A stretch of 64,000 bases of DNA from Undaria pinnatifida (lineage: Eukaryota > Sar > Phaeophyceae > Laminariales > Alariaceae), in contig JABAKD010000016.1 in NCBI GenBank assembly GCA_012845835.1, positions 14,063,020 through 14,127,019 on the forward strand. Reading direction: 5' to 3'. Within the stretch, counting starts at the first letter, position 1, and each line of letters opens with the position of its first letter. Made by a program: the position numbers and the translations under genes. Positions 1-11,145 of the stretch are shown here, in pieces. The notes below the pieces were generated by a model. The model did not search any database, was not told the origin of the DNA, and was given only the letters and a program-made list of their open reading frames with translations.

Positions 1-174
1 TCTTCAACATACATCGTTTCTTGCCACCACACAAACGTAGCTACTGCTGCTGTGCTCGCCAAGTTGCGGTAAGAACAAAACATATTATAGCTGGATTTCC
101 ATCACACATACTAGAACGTATGAGCAGCTACTGCTGCGTGACGAAGATTAGGCAACCAACAACCCCGAATTTCC

Positions 175-335
175 ACGTCACGACGCCGGTTCAGTAGTAA
201 GCCGCGTAACTTATGAGGTCGATATCGTGAGTTCGAATCCCGCAAGGGAATTTTTCTTACAAAAACTTGCCAGGCCGAACGTGCGAGAGCGCGAGTTGGC
301 GAAATTGAAGAGCCAGCCATAAAACGTAGAATCAA
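175..335 (+). mobile_element. tRNA-derived SINE-like fragment
   Basis: A Pol III B-box-like string GTTCGAATCCC lies at 231-241, preceded by a tRNA-like stretch. The string GAGGTCGATATCGTGAGTT (215-233) recurs at 58,562-58,580, in both places followed by a CCCGCAAG and T/A-rich tail. Dispersed copies with a tRNA-like head suggest a SINE. It is not a functional tRNA: the acceptor stem does not close. Confidence 0.4.
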
Positions 336-340
336 TCATG

Positions 341-1388
341 GAGTCGTATCTCGTGAACTACTTCGAATGAGAACTTGAAACTTGGAAGCACTGAACCTGC
401 CTGGTACATCAGTGCATCTGCAAAAAAATGAGTATGTAAAAACTTATGACACAATTATAATTCAAACTCGACGAGATATCGACACAAAAAAAAAAAAAAC
501 ACCAAACAGTTTACACTAAATTCGGTAATAAGAATCTTCGTTATCGACTGGGGTGAAAGTGGGTGTAGACATCACTGACGGCATAACGAAAAGATCGACA
601 ACAGTTTTATTGCCCAATTCGTCGATCGTCACGAGATATAGCCAAAACGAGATTCCATACTTAATCCAAGTGTAGCGAGAATAACGGTGTTTATCGCGAT
701 GTAGAGCTCAATTTTGCGATTTTCGGCCTGGAACGTCAACACCGTATTCGCGACGACCGTGCGAAATAATGTCTTGCAGTTTTTTTTTGTTTTACCATAT
801 GAGTTTCAGTCGCATGTCTATTTTGGTTGTTGTTGCAAGTTCGGTCACATCTCTCTCGAAAACAGACAGCCCGGCAAGACACGTCTTGGTTCATGCATGA
901 ACAATGCCGCGTCAATTATTCACGTCCAACTGCGTAAAATCGGGTGGTGCGTGGCGGATCTCCTGTTTTGACACGGTCTTGGCTGACCCAGCTCGTATTC
1001 GCGATAAAAACGAAGGCGCGTACCGGGGGAGGGAATGGATGACACCTTTGACATTGGCTCGTCCAGAATATCGCTGAGGGTAAAAACCTCTTACGAGATG
1101 AGTTGGCAAGTAGAAGTGATAATGAGAAAAGGGTACTCGTAGCTACTCATATGTTGACGATTTTTTGGCAACTAAAGAGACTGGCCCGGCGATGCTTTTG
1201 TCGTTTGACGTGCGACGGACTACGTTGAAGACAGGTTCTGTCAACCGTTTGCAGGCCACTCGACTGTGGACTTCGTTCCGTCCTTTCTCGAACTGCCTTC
1301 ACATGGTCGTGCGGTTATTGAAGCGAAATCGCACCACAAGGCATCCTTGCCACGTACGTCAAATGGCAATGGATTCGACAGCAGATAC
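341..1388. other. No gene recognised; short SINE scrap
   Basis: No coding signal was recognised. A short stretch near 990-1,050 (CGCGATAAAAACGAAGGC) matches the body of the SINE at 26.05-26.35 kb and 57.17-57.31 kb. The left continuation of the minus-strand gene at 1.39-3.36 kb might lie here, but no convincing next exon was found. Confidence 0.4.
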
Positions 1389-1496
1389 CTGCTTCAGGTA
1401 TGTGCATTGTGTTGCATTATTTGCTCCCGAGAGGTGTGCTTCGGCATCAGAGTTATAGCAGATTGCCGTGTAACCACGTACTACATCAGGGCGAAG
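1389..1496 (-). CDS. Exon of unknown gene (36 codons)
   Basis: It is bounded by acceptor CTTATTACAG and donor AAGCAG|GTATCT and is exactly 36 codons in phase 0. It has two Cys and a possible NAT glycosylation-type sequon, and no family is recognised. It overlaps by nine bases a weaker exon-like reading on the opposite strand. Confidence 0.42.
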
Positions 1497-1516
1497 CTGT
1501 AATAAGGTGAAACCAC

Positions 1517-1553
<37 letters not shown>

Positions 1554-3363
1554 CGACAACGATGACGACGACAACAACCTGCGGGGATATGGCGTAAGCG
1601 CTCGAACGTCCACGGCATAAAACATACCCTCACCTCTTCAGGGCTGGGCTTGAGAGGAGTCATATTGATGATAGACTCCGTCACGGACTCTACCACAGGT
1701 GCCATACTGGAGAGGACGGGGAGGCCGGCCAGAGTTATGTACACGCTCTGCAGGGTGGGAGGAAAAAAATGGTGGGCGACAGACGCCGCGGAGACAGGGA
1801 TGGAGCTTCGATAAGCAATTAGGGCTCGCAGAGACTAACACTTGAAGTATTGGACAAGTCTAGAGTACGTAATAGTATTCTGCTTGCCATCCGACAATCA
1901 ACCATAACATGGGTAATGTAGTACTTATAGTGTGGGAGTTGTGAAATTCAAGCAAAAAATCTATGCAGCTGTAATTAATTGAAGACATTTAATAATTTCC
2001 ACCTTTGAGGGAGACGAAACTTACGGCATACGGTCGCAGTCTTATCCGTTCTGACTCTACATGAGTGCGGTATGAGCGCGACGGCCACAAAAAAAGCAAC
2101 CTCCCATCATAGAGCGATACCTTCCATCAACAAGTCACACCCGCAGTACCTTCGGGGGGACCGGCATTTAGCAAGGACATCCACCTCACGTCACCTCAAG
2201 AGCGATTCATTTGAACCAAAAACACGTTCAACGCCTCCGGTGAGTCGCCATGTCTCAATACACGTGACCTCGCATTTTGAGCAAGAAAAAACGCTTCCAA
2301 TATCCCCGTTTTTCGTCGTCATACCACAGTCCACGTGACCTCCAAAACGAACCAATTGAGCTCAAAACAATACCTCTAACACCACGGTTAAATAATCATA
2401 CAAGTACCTCAATACGCGTTACCTCAAGAACAGAGCTTTAGAAACCAAAACACGCGCATCCCCTTTCGCGTCGTCATATCGAACGTACCTCAATGCACGT
2501 GATCACAAAAGCGAAAAATTGGAACCAAACACAACACGTCCGGCATCTCCTTGGAGTCGCCATACCTCAATACACGCGACCTCGCATTTGAACCAAGAAC
2601 TACACATCCAACAATTTGATTCATCATACCTAATACAGGTAATCTCGCATTTTGCAAAACAACACACCCGACCTTCTATTTTTTATCATCATACCTTGGC
2701 GCCTTCATAGTACGTGGCCGTCCTAAGAAGCTCAGGGCGCGTCCCTTTCAGCTTGCGGATGGTCGACTCCACCGCGTCCCCGCTCACGTGCTGCTCGGGC
2801 TCCGCAGGGCTAGCCGGATGCCTCTCCGACACAAAAGGAGTAGCCACTGCCGCCGCGGCCGTCTCCGGCATAGCAACCTCCGTCCCTTTCCGCGAACCCC
2901 TCCTCTCCGCAGGGCTCTGAGAGCGCTTGTTTTGCTCGGTGTTTCGCAGGGGCGAGGCAGGCATCGTCGCCGTTTCGAGGGGCTTCTCAGGGGACGTAGG
3001 GTCGCGCGGGGGAAGGAGGGGGGGGAAAGAAACGGCCGATTGTTCTTGAGGGGGGGGGGTAACCACGACCGGACTGGTAACTGCGGCTACGGGGGGCGTG
3101 ACGGCACACGCGTCTGAAAGCAGAGCTTCCATGGTGGGGGGGACGTCCGGAGGGCTGATCGGGTCAGCGGTTGGCTGGCTCGGGGTGGGCCGGGCGGGGG
3201 GGGACGCGGCGGTTGGTACCGCAGGGAAACCGGCAGCGCCCTCGAACGGTTGGGCGTGTGCGCCGATTCGTGGCAACGTCGTGGGGGGCTTGTTGCCAGG
3301 CGGTAGACGCGAGGAAGGGCTGCGGCTGCCACGGCGGGTCTTCCTTGGGGGGGGTCCCGGCAT
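1389..3363 (-). CDS. Unknown multi-exon gene, proline-rich N-terminal part (partial)
   Basis: Function not recognised. Three minus-strand exons join in phase 0 with consensus splice sites: 3363-2695, 1747-1634 and 1496-1389 (introns 947 and 137 bp). The first exon encodes about 223 residues rich in Pro, Ala and Ser with charged patches, as in a disordered region; its open frame continues upstream to about 3,465, so the true start may be a splice acceptor rather than the Met at 3363. Exon two (38 codons, beginning SVYITLAGLPVL) and exon three (36 codons, beginning LRPDVVRGYTAI) look folded. The last donor is CAG|GTATCT, so more exons should lie to the left, possibly outside the window. The larger intron is filled by a degenerate tandem repeat, the smaller by a (GTT)n tract. 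The evidence is splice-phase consistency and composition only; no homology is recognised. Confidence 0.5.
1516..1552. repeat. (CAA)n / (GTT)n microsatellite
   Basis: About a dozen CAA units lie on the plus strand, inside the 137-bp intron of the minus-strand gene. Confidence 0.85.
1634..1747 (-). CDS. Exon of unknown gene (38 codons)
   Basis: It is bounded by acceptor CCCTGCAG and donor GAAGAG|GTGAGG. It is exactly 38 codons in phase 0, matching the exons on either side. The residue pattern is amphipathic (LAGLPVLSSMAPVVESV), and no family is recognised. Confidence 0.5.
2200..2690. repeat. Degenerate tandem repeat, unit about 110 bp
   Basis: Phrases such as TCAATACACGTGACCTC, GTCGTCATACC and ACCAAAACACG recur in order several times with heavy divergence. 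The array fills most of the intron between the first two exons of the minus-strand gene. Confidence 0.6.
2695..3363 (-). CDS. Exon of unknown gene: proline-rich segment
   Basis: This is an open frame with strong G+C enrichment relative to its flanks, many Pro/Ala/Ser residues and a basic RKTRRGSRS patch near the start. It ends ...YYEGAK with donor AAG|GTATGA at 2694-2693. Reading on upstream of the Met stays open to a stop near 3,467. Confidence 0.5.
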
Positions 3364-3479
3364 AATGACGCTTGTGGTACGCTTCAGCTGTGGACGCGAG
3401 AAGTCCGGTGCGGTGCCGGTGGGTGGAGCAGGAGGGTGTGCAGGGTGTTGGCCGGGAAGGCTCTGCTACCAGATTTCTC

Positions 3480-3830
3480 CTTCTGAGCGTAGCCCCAGAG
3501 ACTGGACGAAGCGCGCATGTAAGTACGTTTTTCATGTCATCCACAAGCGGGCTACGTACCAAAAACAGCGGATCACGAGACTCGTGCACAACGCAATCGG
3601 AGACGTCAAATTACGTGTAGGGTGTCGTAAACGCACATACACTAGCTAGAACCGAGCTTGTGAGGGCGTTTACTGCTTTCAGACGCCTTCTACAGCTCAA
3701 AGTTTTTCTGCTTCTTCTACTCTGACTGGTTGACGCCAGACATCATGTCAACACAGCAACTATACGAACGCGGTCGAGTTACCAGCTTCGACATTTGAGA
3801 ACGTCGAGAAGGGTATTACAACAGTTTGAG
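3480..3830. other. Upstream flank of the minus-strand gene; nothing recognised
   Basis: No repeat or coding signal was recognised. It may hold further 5' exons or the promoter of the minus-strand gene, but no start could be placed. Confidence 0.3.
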
Positions 3831-4115
3831 GTAGGTCATAGCGGGGGTCAACGTTGTGTTACAGCAGCATGTCGATGTTGGCTTAAATGGCGTGATTTCA
3901 TAGTGGGCGTCGATGTTGGGTCATAGAAGCATGGCGTTGGCGACACTGCGCTGGGAGTGTATTTATGGCGGTTGCGCTGGGAGTGCGTTGGCGGAACTAC
4001 GCATCGGTACGTTGGTCGGACTGCGCTCGCGATGTGCATAGAACTACGTTGGGGTGTGCCGGTGGGACCACGTTCGCAATGTGTTGGTGGGACTGCGCCT
4101 GTGAGGCAATAATTA
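3830..4115. repeat. Degenerate tandem repeat (GTTGGTGGGACTGCG-type)
   Basis: Roughly 25-30 bp units containing variants of GTGTTGGTGGGACTGCGCT repeat with many substitutions. The same unit reappears at 5,375-5,520 and as a scrap near 19,370. Confidence 0.5.
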
Positions 4116-4139
4116 GGATTTGCCTTGGCACAATACCAT

Positions 4140-4345
4140 TGCAATGCGGCAACGACGAGGGAACGAAGTGACCGGGGCCGTTTTTTGCCTTGCAAGGCGA
4201 AAACCAAGGCGAAAACCCTCCTCATAGAAGGGTGCGTACAGGCTGCCATCATCGAACTAGGTCGACTGTTCGTTCGTCTGTCTGCTTTGTACCGCTGTCT
4301 GCCCGCGGCCTACATTTCTGATTGCGAGAGCTGTACAAGGCCGAA
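4140..4345. repeat. Dispersed repeat, copy 1 of a local pair
   Basis: The series GAGGGAACGAAGTGACC, TTGCAAGGCGAAAA and GGTGCGTACAGGCT is repeated at 4,575-4,760 with substitutions. A TTGTACCGCTGT-type string and a GATTGCGAGAGCTG string follow in both, so the unit is about 200 bp. No coding potential is seen. Confidence 0.55.
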
Positions 4346-4574
4346 GGCCGACTTCCACAAACTCGGGGGCTCACATGAGCAGACGAGTTAGGGCTAATCT
4401 GTGGTTCATGTTTTGTTGCGCGCCTTTTCGAGTTGGCTTCGGTCACCGGGTTGCTGTGCCCTGGCGGCCGTGTACTGGGACTGTTGTTTTTTGTTGATTT
4501 ATTTTCTTCGAATGCACACGGCCTGCTGAATGTACGCGACGTTCGTGCCTCATTCGTATCTCTCTAGTAGTAAT

Positions 4575-4760
4575 GACACAAGAACGAGGGAGCGAAGCGA
4601 CCGAGGCCGCTGCTTGTCTTGCAAGGCAAAACAGCCAGGCTCTTCATTAAGGGGTGCTTACAGGCTTCCATGTTTTTATTGTAAATGTATCTGTTGTGTA
4701 CCGCTGTTGGTCGGCAGCTAGATCATTGATTGCGAGAGCTGGACATGGTCGATTTCCAAA
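4575..4760. repeat. Dispersed repeat, copy 2 of a local pair
   Basis: This is the second copy of the approximately 200-bp unit described at 4,140-4,345, in the same orientation. Confidence 0.55.
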
Positions 4761-4935
4761 AACTCGTGGCCTACAGGAACGGACGAGTCTATGCTAACTC
4801 GTGAGACTTGTTTCACCGCAATCCATTTGAAGTTGGCCGTGGTCGCCGGGCAGTTGTGGTTCCGGTGGGCGTGCGGCGGGACTTCGTTTACTTTCGCGTT
4901 TTCTTTGTTTGCTTTTTTCTTCGAATGCGCACAGC

Positions 4936-5178
4936 CTACCGTTGTTGTTGTTCTCACATTAACTCGCATAATCAAGTCCGTGGTCACAGGACAGGCTCCA
5001 GTCACTCTGGAGCTGAGGAATACCCCAGGGAAAAACACAAACAACCCAAGGTGGTACACGCATATATCACAGCTGACGCAATTCATACCTCCACCAGGAA
5101 CATATAAAAGTGAAATCGGGAGTCAGTCTACGATGTGCCAGGTCCATACCGGTGCATACGTCTCATTACTCACGCCTG
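4936..5178 (-). mobile_element. Retroposon-like repeat with (AAC)n end
   Basis: This is nearly identical to 12,929-13,180 and related to 42,755-42,860, 27,170-27,240 and (divergent) 32,990-33,070. All have a (GTT)n tract next to an ACATTAACTCG then GTGGTCACAGG core. Read on the minus strand the element ends in (AAC)n, as a SINE or LINE tail would. No full tRNA head is seen. Confidence 0.5.
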
Positions 5179-5374
5179 TACTGTATGTACGAGGCACTCT
5201 TGCCTCATTTACCACTCTACTAGTTCAGGGGTATCGAGGGTACCGAGGGCTGAAAATATTAATTAGTTGCCTTTCCTTAGCAGACGATACTCGAAACAGA
5301 GCGGGAATCCGTGGGTACAACAGGGGCGGGGCTGTCAGACCTGCAACAAACACGCGTGCTTACTGCAAGCGCAC

Positions 5375-5520
5375 CATGGGGCTGCGCTGGGCGCTGGGAA
5401 TGTGTTGGTGGGACTGCGGTCACAGCAGCGTTGTGGTGATGAGACTAGGCCCCGAGCGGGTGGATATCATACGTACGCTGCGCTAGTGTGACTGCGCTCG
5501 GAGTGAGTTGATGGGATTGG
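5375..5520. repeat. Degenerate GTGTTGGTGGGACTGCGGT repeat
   Basis: This is a short second array of the unit at 3,830-4,115. Confidence 0.4.
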
Positions 5521-7298
5521 TAGAACGCGGGATTTCATATTAAACTGCAAGTTTCTAACCCAATATGCAGGAGTTTACGCTCAGCGACCTTCCCGATAAC
5601 CGGTGGTCACATATGCCGTCTCTTCCTCCTCCTAGTTAGTGATTGGTAGCTCCACACACGTGAAACGTATCATACGCGAGCGTTATTTCGAGACGTATCA
5701 TACTAAAAAATACAGCCGGAACCCCCAATCCAACGATAAACGTTAAGCCGGAGCTCCAGGCAACTCTATCTCATGCGTCAACGGCGACCCGTACCGCTTC
5801 AAGATGCGTCGTTTTGGCGAAAGGTGTAGGCTACACAAGGGACAAGAACACGCACAAACACGCCTCCGAGACGTCGACGCCCATCGTTGCTTTCGAAACG
5901 GCCACGGAGTTCATACTTCTTGGGCGCAGGTTGCCGCCAATAACCCTTTCACAACCGCACCCACGCTTTTCGGTACAAACCACTTGAAATTAGAGTAGGT
6001 TAATTTTCGCAGCAGCAGAAAGGGTAAGATTGATCGTGTTTGCGATCGATGCCGCTAGTCCGACGCGAAGCACGCCGACACATTCGAAGCCCTGGTACCC
6101 TATTAAGGTAGTAGTCCTCTGGGATACTGGTAAAAGGTTAAACAATCACACCCCCGACTTAAGCCGTACAACAGTCCACCCTCTGGAACGTTTCGAAAGG
6201 GATCATCAGTGCTCAATGGTCGCGCGACTAAGGCAAGCCACCCAATGAGTCCCCCTCCCCCCCCTCCCCCGCTGGAAGGGTGAGATACTTTTCGAATAAG
6301 CAGTACCGGTCATTACTGGCAGGAGTCTCGAGCCGTCATGGTTTTCTGTGTCGGACGTAGAACTTCCTCCTTGGTGCATGCATCAGTGCTTGGAAGAAAA
6401 TACGTCGGTTGATAGCGATCTTGCCTCTTGACGGACTACCGTCAATGAACTCCACATATTGAAATTAGTACCTGGTATGAGTCCAAAGAAGCCCAAGGGC
6501 GGACCAGAACTAGACCGTCAACCGATATATGTAGTCTACACTTCGACGTATGTCCATTTGCTTGGAAGCGGGTGTTATTGGGTATCTCGTCGGGTTAGAT
6601 CTGGACTTCGCCATGGACCCGCGCATTCCAATACAAGTATTAATAAGAAAGAGCATTCCACTAGCAAAAAAAGACATTTTTTCCCTGCTGACCCCTTGCC
6701 GCTCAAACTGTACAAGTAGCGTGTCTGTACCTCCTTAAAACCCTCTCTGTTGGAGACATTTCTCGTGCACGGTGAAACACAACTCAGCAATCTTCGTGCA
6801 CATAAATACAATAGAACCTTGCGGAAAATAAAACACGCCTTGACAATATTGAAAATTGGATCCCTGACGACCACAGTCCTACGATATCAAACGGTACAAG
6901 ATCGGAAGCTCTCCTTCCTTGCTCTCCGAGGAGACCAAGAAAAAATGCAAAACACACTATACAAGTTCCCTGTGGCATACCCAACCAAACTCCTGGCTGT
7001 ACCTCCAGCGCGGACTTTTGGGAGAGGCACTTACTGTAATATTCTCCGGCCGATATCGGAATCAGCGCCCAAGTTCAAAAGTAGTGACCAGATAGAACGA
7101 CTTCAAAAGCGACAAGCGAGATCTTATCAACCTCCCAAGAAGAGTGTGTGCAGTAGTATGTACAAGTATCATCACGCTGCGCGCGGGTCGTTCGTCTCCC
7201 GACATGGCAAATCGGAAAGATCCCCTTATCCCAGTACCAGTAACTTGGGCTGCGCCGCGTGGCCGATGCTGAAATCGTCCGTGGTTTTCGGCACTTCA
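5521..7298. other. Unassigned region with modest open frames
   Basis: Open frames of 60-190 codons occur on the plus strand (for example 6,750-7,322), but none shows a family motif, clear splice context or codon signal. This could be decayed element sequence or an unrecognised gene. No function is assigned. Confidence 0.3.
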
Positions 7299-7339
7299 GC
7301 CCCCAAGAGGCTAACCCCTTAGCTAACCTCTTGGGGACT
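7299..7339. other. Hairpin CCCCAAGAGG / CCTCTTGGGG
   Basis: A perfect 10-bp inverted repeat encloses a 16-nt loop. Its role is unknown; it could be a small foldback remnant. Confidence 0.5.
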
Positions 7340-8066
7340 TCAGAGTGGATAACTCACGAATAAAGCTGGCGATTACAAAATGCATCGATCAGACATACAA
7401 TGCGACCCGGGTGGCTAGGTTATGGGGTGACGAGTTTTATGTCGGACTCCTAGGTAGGGAGTTGCACGACACGAGCGTAGCATCACCTACCGTAGGTTGT
7501 GCGTTCACATTATCATGAGACCGCATCTCTCCTTTGATTTGTCGATGTACATGAGCCTCAGCGGTCAGTGTTAATCGTTAACATGCGTGAATATGAAGTG
7601 CTTGGTAGTAGGCAAAGCCCAACAATTATAAGAGGGCTCTGTTGTGATGCATGTGATGCAACACTGTTGGATAATACATATAGGAACAACCAATCCATGG
7701 CCGCGAAACAAAAGCCAACAAAAATCGAAACACTATCCACCTTCGTCGGGCGAACCGAAGCCAAACATCACGTTCTACACTTGTATCTTGTGGTCCCACT
7801 GCTGTACTCATCGACACAGGAAGCAGTATGAGAGGGAACAGCAAGGTATCGTTCGAGGCGCGTGAAGAGGTGCCCTATTTTTTTTTTTAAACAATTCGAC
7901 TTTTCAGCTTCTAGACAAGTCGTGGTCACAGGTGTCGTCCCTTCTCCCCCCGGTTCTTGCCTTCACTTTTATCGCGCATAGGGTTCAGTAATCCCACAGC
8001 TCGTCGATTTATTCATCGAGTGTTGCTATTAATAACTCACGCTTTCGCGCTTTCCGCATGCCAATT
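7340..8066. other. No gene recognised
   Basis: Apart from short repetitive phrases, no coding, RNA or element signal could be supported here. Confidence 0.35.
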
Positions 8067-8442
8067 TGTTATAAGGCTAAGTTAGGTAAGCAATTAGTTA
8101 ACCTTTTGCAAGTGGTCAAACGGACTAATATCCCACTAATATCTTTAAAAAATGGCGTCGTCGGTAGGACCATGGGTTTTGGGGTCGCGGGTTCGATTTC
8201 CACCATCCACAATAAATAATAAACTTTTACGACTTTCCCCATGTCGATCTTGGAAAATACTCTCCCCGGTATCCCCAGGAAATGAAACCGCTTGGATATT
8301 GACAGGTCCGCCCGTATGTCCGGCCCACCTGCTATCCCGCCGTTTCAGGGGGGGAGAGTGTTATAAGACTTAGTTTGGGTAAGCAATTGGTTAACCTTTT
8401 GCAAGTGGTCAAACGGACTAATACCCCACTAATACCTTAACA
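8067..8442 (+). mobile_element. TRIM-1 copy A (terminal-repeat retrotransposon in miniature)
   Basis: This is a small element with two 84-bp direct terminal repeats (8,067-8,150 and 8,359-8,442) that begin TGTTA and, in the intact form, end TAACA. The internal part is about 208 bp and non-coding. A TGGCGTCG string two bases after the first repeat fits a primer-binding site, and a purine tract (AGGGGGGGAGAG) immediately precedes the second repeat. AATT flanks both ends as a probable 4-bp target duplication. The internal part also carries A-box-like TGGCGTCGTCGG and B-box-like GGTTCGATTTCC. Two more copies lie at 56.2 and 62.4 kb on the minus strand. By eye the two terminal repeats are about 85-90% identical, so it is a fairly old fossil. 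It is non-autonomous and has no protein genes. Confidence 0.8.
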
Positions 8443-8484
8443 AATTTTTGTGCGCAAGAAAAAGTCCCTACGAATTTTGATGAG

Positions 8485-8565
8485 TCTGGACTCGGGGGGA
8501 CTCGAACTCACAAAACTGGCCTATACCAGGCTCGAGGATAACCTCATATGCCACCGGGGCGATCT
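8485..8565 (-). repeat. tRNA-like SINE head
   Basis: On the minus strand, TGGCATATGAGG resembles a Pol III A box and GAGTTCGAGTCC a B box, spaced as in a tRNA. The acceptor stem does not pair, so this is a pseudo-tRNA or SINE head and not a tRNA gene. Confidence 0.35.
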
Positions 8566-8769
8566 ATGGGACGTACTGACCAGAAACAACAAGGTATCGT
8601 TCGTGAGCCGTCAAGAGATACCCTATGATGTTGTTGCAAGTATAGTCTATACTGACAAGCAGTTTACGACGCAAGAAAAAGTACTGTTCAATAAAATGTC
8701 GTTCGGGGTCCTTAAAGAGCCCGGGCCTGCCCTCTTGCCTCGTCTGGGCAGACGGGAAAAATAATGCGG

Positions 8770-10740
8770 CTCTCCACTGTTCGTTGCTGCTAATACCGTG
8801 TAGCTCAACTACTACTCTGATACGTGCCACGTGGAGAGCACCAGGCAAAAGGCGAAACCATGACTGTTCTGCCGGCTGTCTCATAAGATCTTTGCACTAC
8901 CTAATATTGATGATTCAGAGTTATCGCCCTTTCGTACATAGACCTACTGCTGCTGTAGTCGTCGTGTGCGTTTTTCGGGGTCCACGATTCAGCAGTCAAG
9001 ATCTCCTAGGGGCGTTTCCGAGGGTTGGTCTGCGAGTCTCAAGTCCCAACTATTAATAGGACTCTCGAGGGAAGATATCATCGTTGACTGTGTTGTTAGC
9101 AACTCTCTTTTGCGCGCAAAACGTGCTGGTAGGGCGTAAGGCCAAGCGGCGTCTCGGTAGTTTCGTCGCGATCGCTCTTGCAAGGCATCGACATTGGTTT
9201 CGTCGTCATGGCTCATACCAGGTACCTCTCACGTCGGGTGCATACAATACCGCCCGTACGATACCTGGTATAACGTGCAAGTGCGTACAAACCCCATGCC
9301 TCACGAAGCCAAGTATCGGTTCCATGCTCAACGCTAACCAGCTTTCATGCACGATACCTACTGCCAATAGTGGCGCTGTAGGCTTTCTCGGTATTAATAA
9401 TATGAAAAACAGCGTATATGTTTCCGGCAGCGGATATTTTGGATATTTCGGTATTTCGACGTTTATATTTCCGCATGGCGAATATATTCCAGCAAATGGA
9501 TGCATGCCACTGACGCATGCCTCATCTACCCCCGGCACGATTTGCGGTATAGTATGCCATCTTGCTGATGGAGTACATCAGCGCATCATGTACAGGGTGA
9601 ATCGCGAATATCATGCATGCCGTTTGGCTGTTTGGACTACCTGACTCTCTTGGGTACATGTGTGCAGCAACAAGGCAGGAAGGCAGCAGCATCTCCCTCG
9701 CAAATAGTCCGACTCCATCATGTCAAAATATTTAGGATTTCGAGAGGCCAATCGTGCTCGCACGTGGAGGGGATGCGACAGTTAAAATGCGCACGGCAGC
9801 CGACGGTCAGAGGGTGTACGGTGCAGGGAAGGATGACAAACGACGGCAGCATTGCCATGGACGAACCACGAACCACGTCCTACCGTGCGAGACAGGCTCG
9901 TATCATGAGTTCGTACTGCTGCCGGTCTAAAGCCATGGAGCACGTGGGAGATCAGAGTGCGGACGTTTTCGAACTGGTTTTCGACGAGTGCAGAAATTTG
10001 GGACCAATCTCCGAAAACGAAGCCCCCCTTGATTTGGAATCATGTGAACATGTGCCGCAGATCGCAGATAAGGCCAGAATCATCATGCCGGGAGCTTCTG
10101 GACAAACAGGATGGGTCTCAAGGTATGAGCACGTCCTGTTTACAACGTCTACGTACAGGGAGGGGCAGTGCGGGCACAGTGCCGGTATACATGGGGTTGC
10201 GTCGACTCAAGACTCAAGACACGCTCGACATGCGATCGATCATCCATTGTCCATTTGGAGCATCGTTCGTTGAAATCCTCAAAAACGGCCGCGATGGGAA
10301 AACGCGAACCACGCTTTGCACAAAACATGTGAATAACAGCCCTCAATGCGAGTGCTTCTCTGTTCATACCACCTGGGGTAGCTCTCAAAGCAAGCCCGGC
10401 GCTCGATGTGCACGGCTCTCCTCCTCCCCCATCCGCAAAACGAACGTTTTCTGGTATCCTATGCAGGGGGTCAAACTTGCGTTACGTGGGTTCTCTAAAA
10501 AAATCAAACGACTCTACTTTTGAAAACATGGACGGCCTCGGGCCTCAAGCACGTCAACGGCAAGACCAAGAAGGCTTGCTGGACAAGAGACTCACCTGTG
10601 CACTTTGCTGATGGAGGTTTTTGATGAGCTTGGAGTAGCAAGAACGCACGGCAATGGCTTCGTCAACCTTTCCAACTTCCAACCTTCACCCTCTTTGCGC
10701 TTGCGCCGCACCCGAGGCAATGAAAACTCACGCATCGCTG
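8770..10740. other. Upstream intergenic region; nothing recognised
   Basis: Several open frames of 60-218 codons overlap on both strands, with unremarkable composition and no motifs. No gene is supported. Confidence 0.35.
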
Positions 10741-11048
10741 ATTGGTTGAGGCAAGCGCGTCACATTGAACCAGCAAATGAAAAGTCTTCATTAGTTATAT
10801 AGTATTGGAAGGCTATACAATTCAGGAAAAGCGGGGAGAACTCGAGTTGCCGATTTTTCAAGTTTTTGTGCCTGCTCACGCACCTCCTTCTTCTTTGCGG
10901 GCTGCTGTGGTTTGGCTAAAGAGCTCTTCGGTGTTGACTTGGGCCGTGCTAAGGACAAGGACCACCCGGCAGGAGACTCTGTGGGCCTATCATAGCACGC
11001 ACTCGATCTCCGTTCGCCTGCTAGTTGTCGTGAAAAGGGTCTCGAAAG
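10741..11048 (+). promoter_or_regulatory. Candidate promoter and 5' leader of the purF-type gene
   Basis: A TATA-like TTATATAG (10,795-10,802) has an inverted CCAAT element (ATTGG at 10,741) about 55 bp upstream. Both precede the start codon at 11,049. Spacing is plausible for a Pol II core promoter with an approximately 220-nt leader. This is pattern-based inference; the transcription start cannot be seen. Confidence 0.25.
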
Positions 11049-11145
11049 ATGTGTGGTATTGTGGCCCTTCTTCTGGCTGAGCACGATGGCCACGCCAACC
11101 AAGAGCTGTTCGACTCTCTCACCGCCCTTCAACACAGAGGACAAG
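11049..11145 (+). CDS. purF: purF exon 1 (catalytic Cys2)
   Basis: It encodes [12 protein letters not shown] to LQHRGQ and supplies the nucleophilic Cys after the initiator Met. The donor is ACAAG|GTCAGA; it ends one base into the Asp33 codon. Confidence 0.95.

Noticed and set aside
1255-1397. Plus-strand exon-like stretch (TTTGCAG acceptor, CTTCAG|GTATGT donor, reading VDFVPSFLELPSHGRAV)
   Set aside because: It overlaps the 3' edge of the minus-strand exon at 1,389-1,496, and no plus-strand partner exon was found. The minus-strand chain of three in-phase exons is stronger, though both remain unproven.
8152-8215. Functional tRNA gene in the TRIM-1 interior
   Set aside because: A and B boxes are present but no acceptor stem closes and the anticodon loop is too long; it is part of the repeated element.
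10791-11144. Minus-strand frame opposite the purF start (SLAKPQQPAKKKE, possible donor GGAG|GTGCGT)
   Set aside because: It looks mildly coding and could be a divergent gene's exon, but has no ATG in frame and overlaps purF exon 1 in antisense; not supported enough to list.
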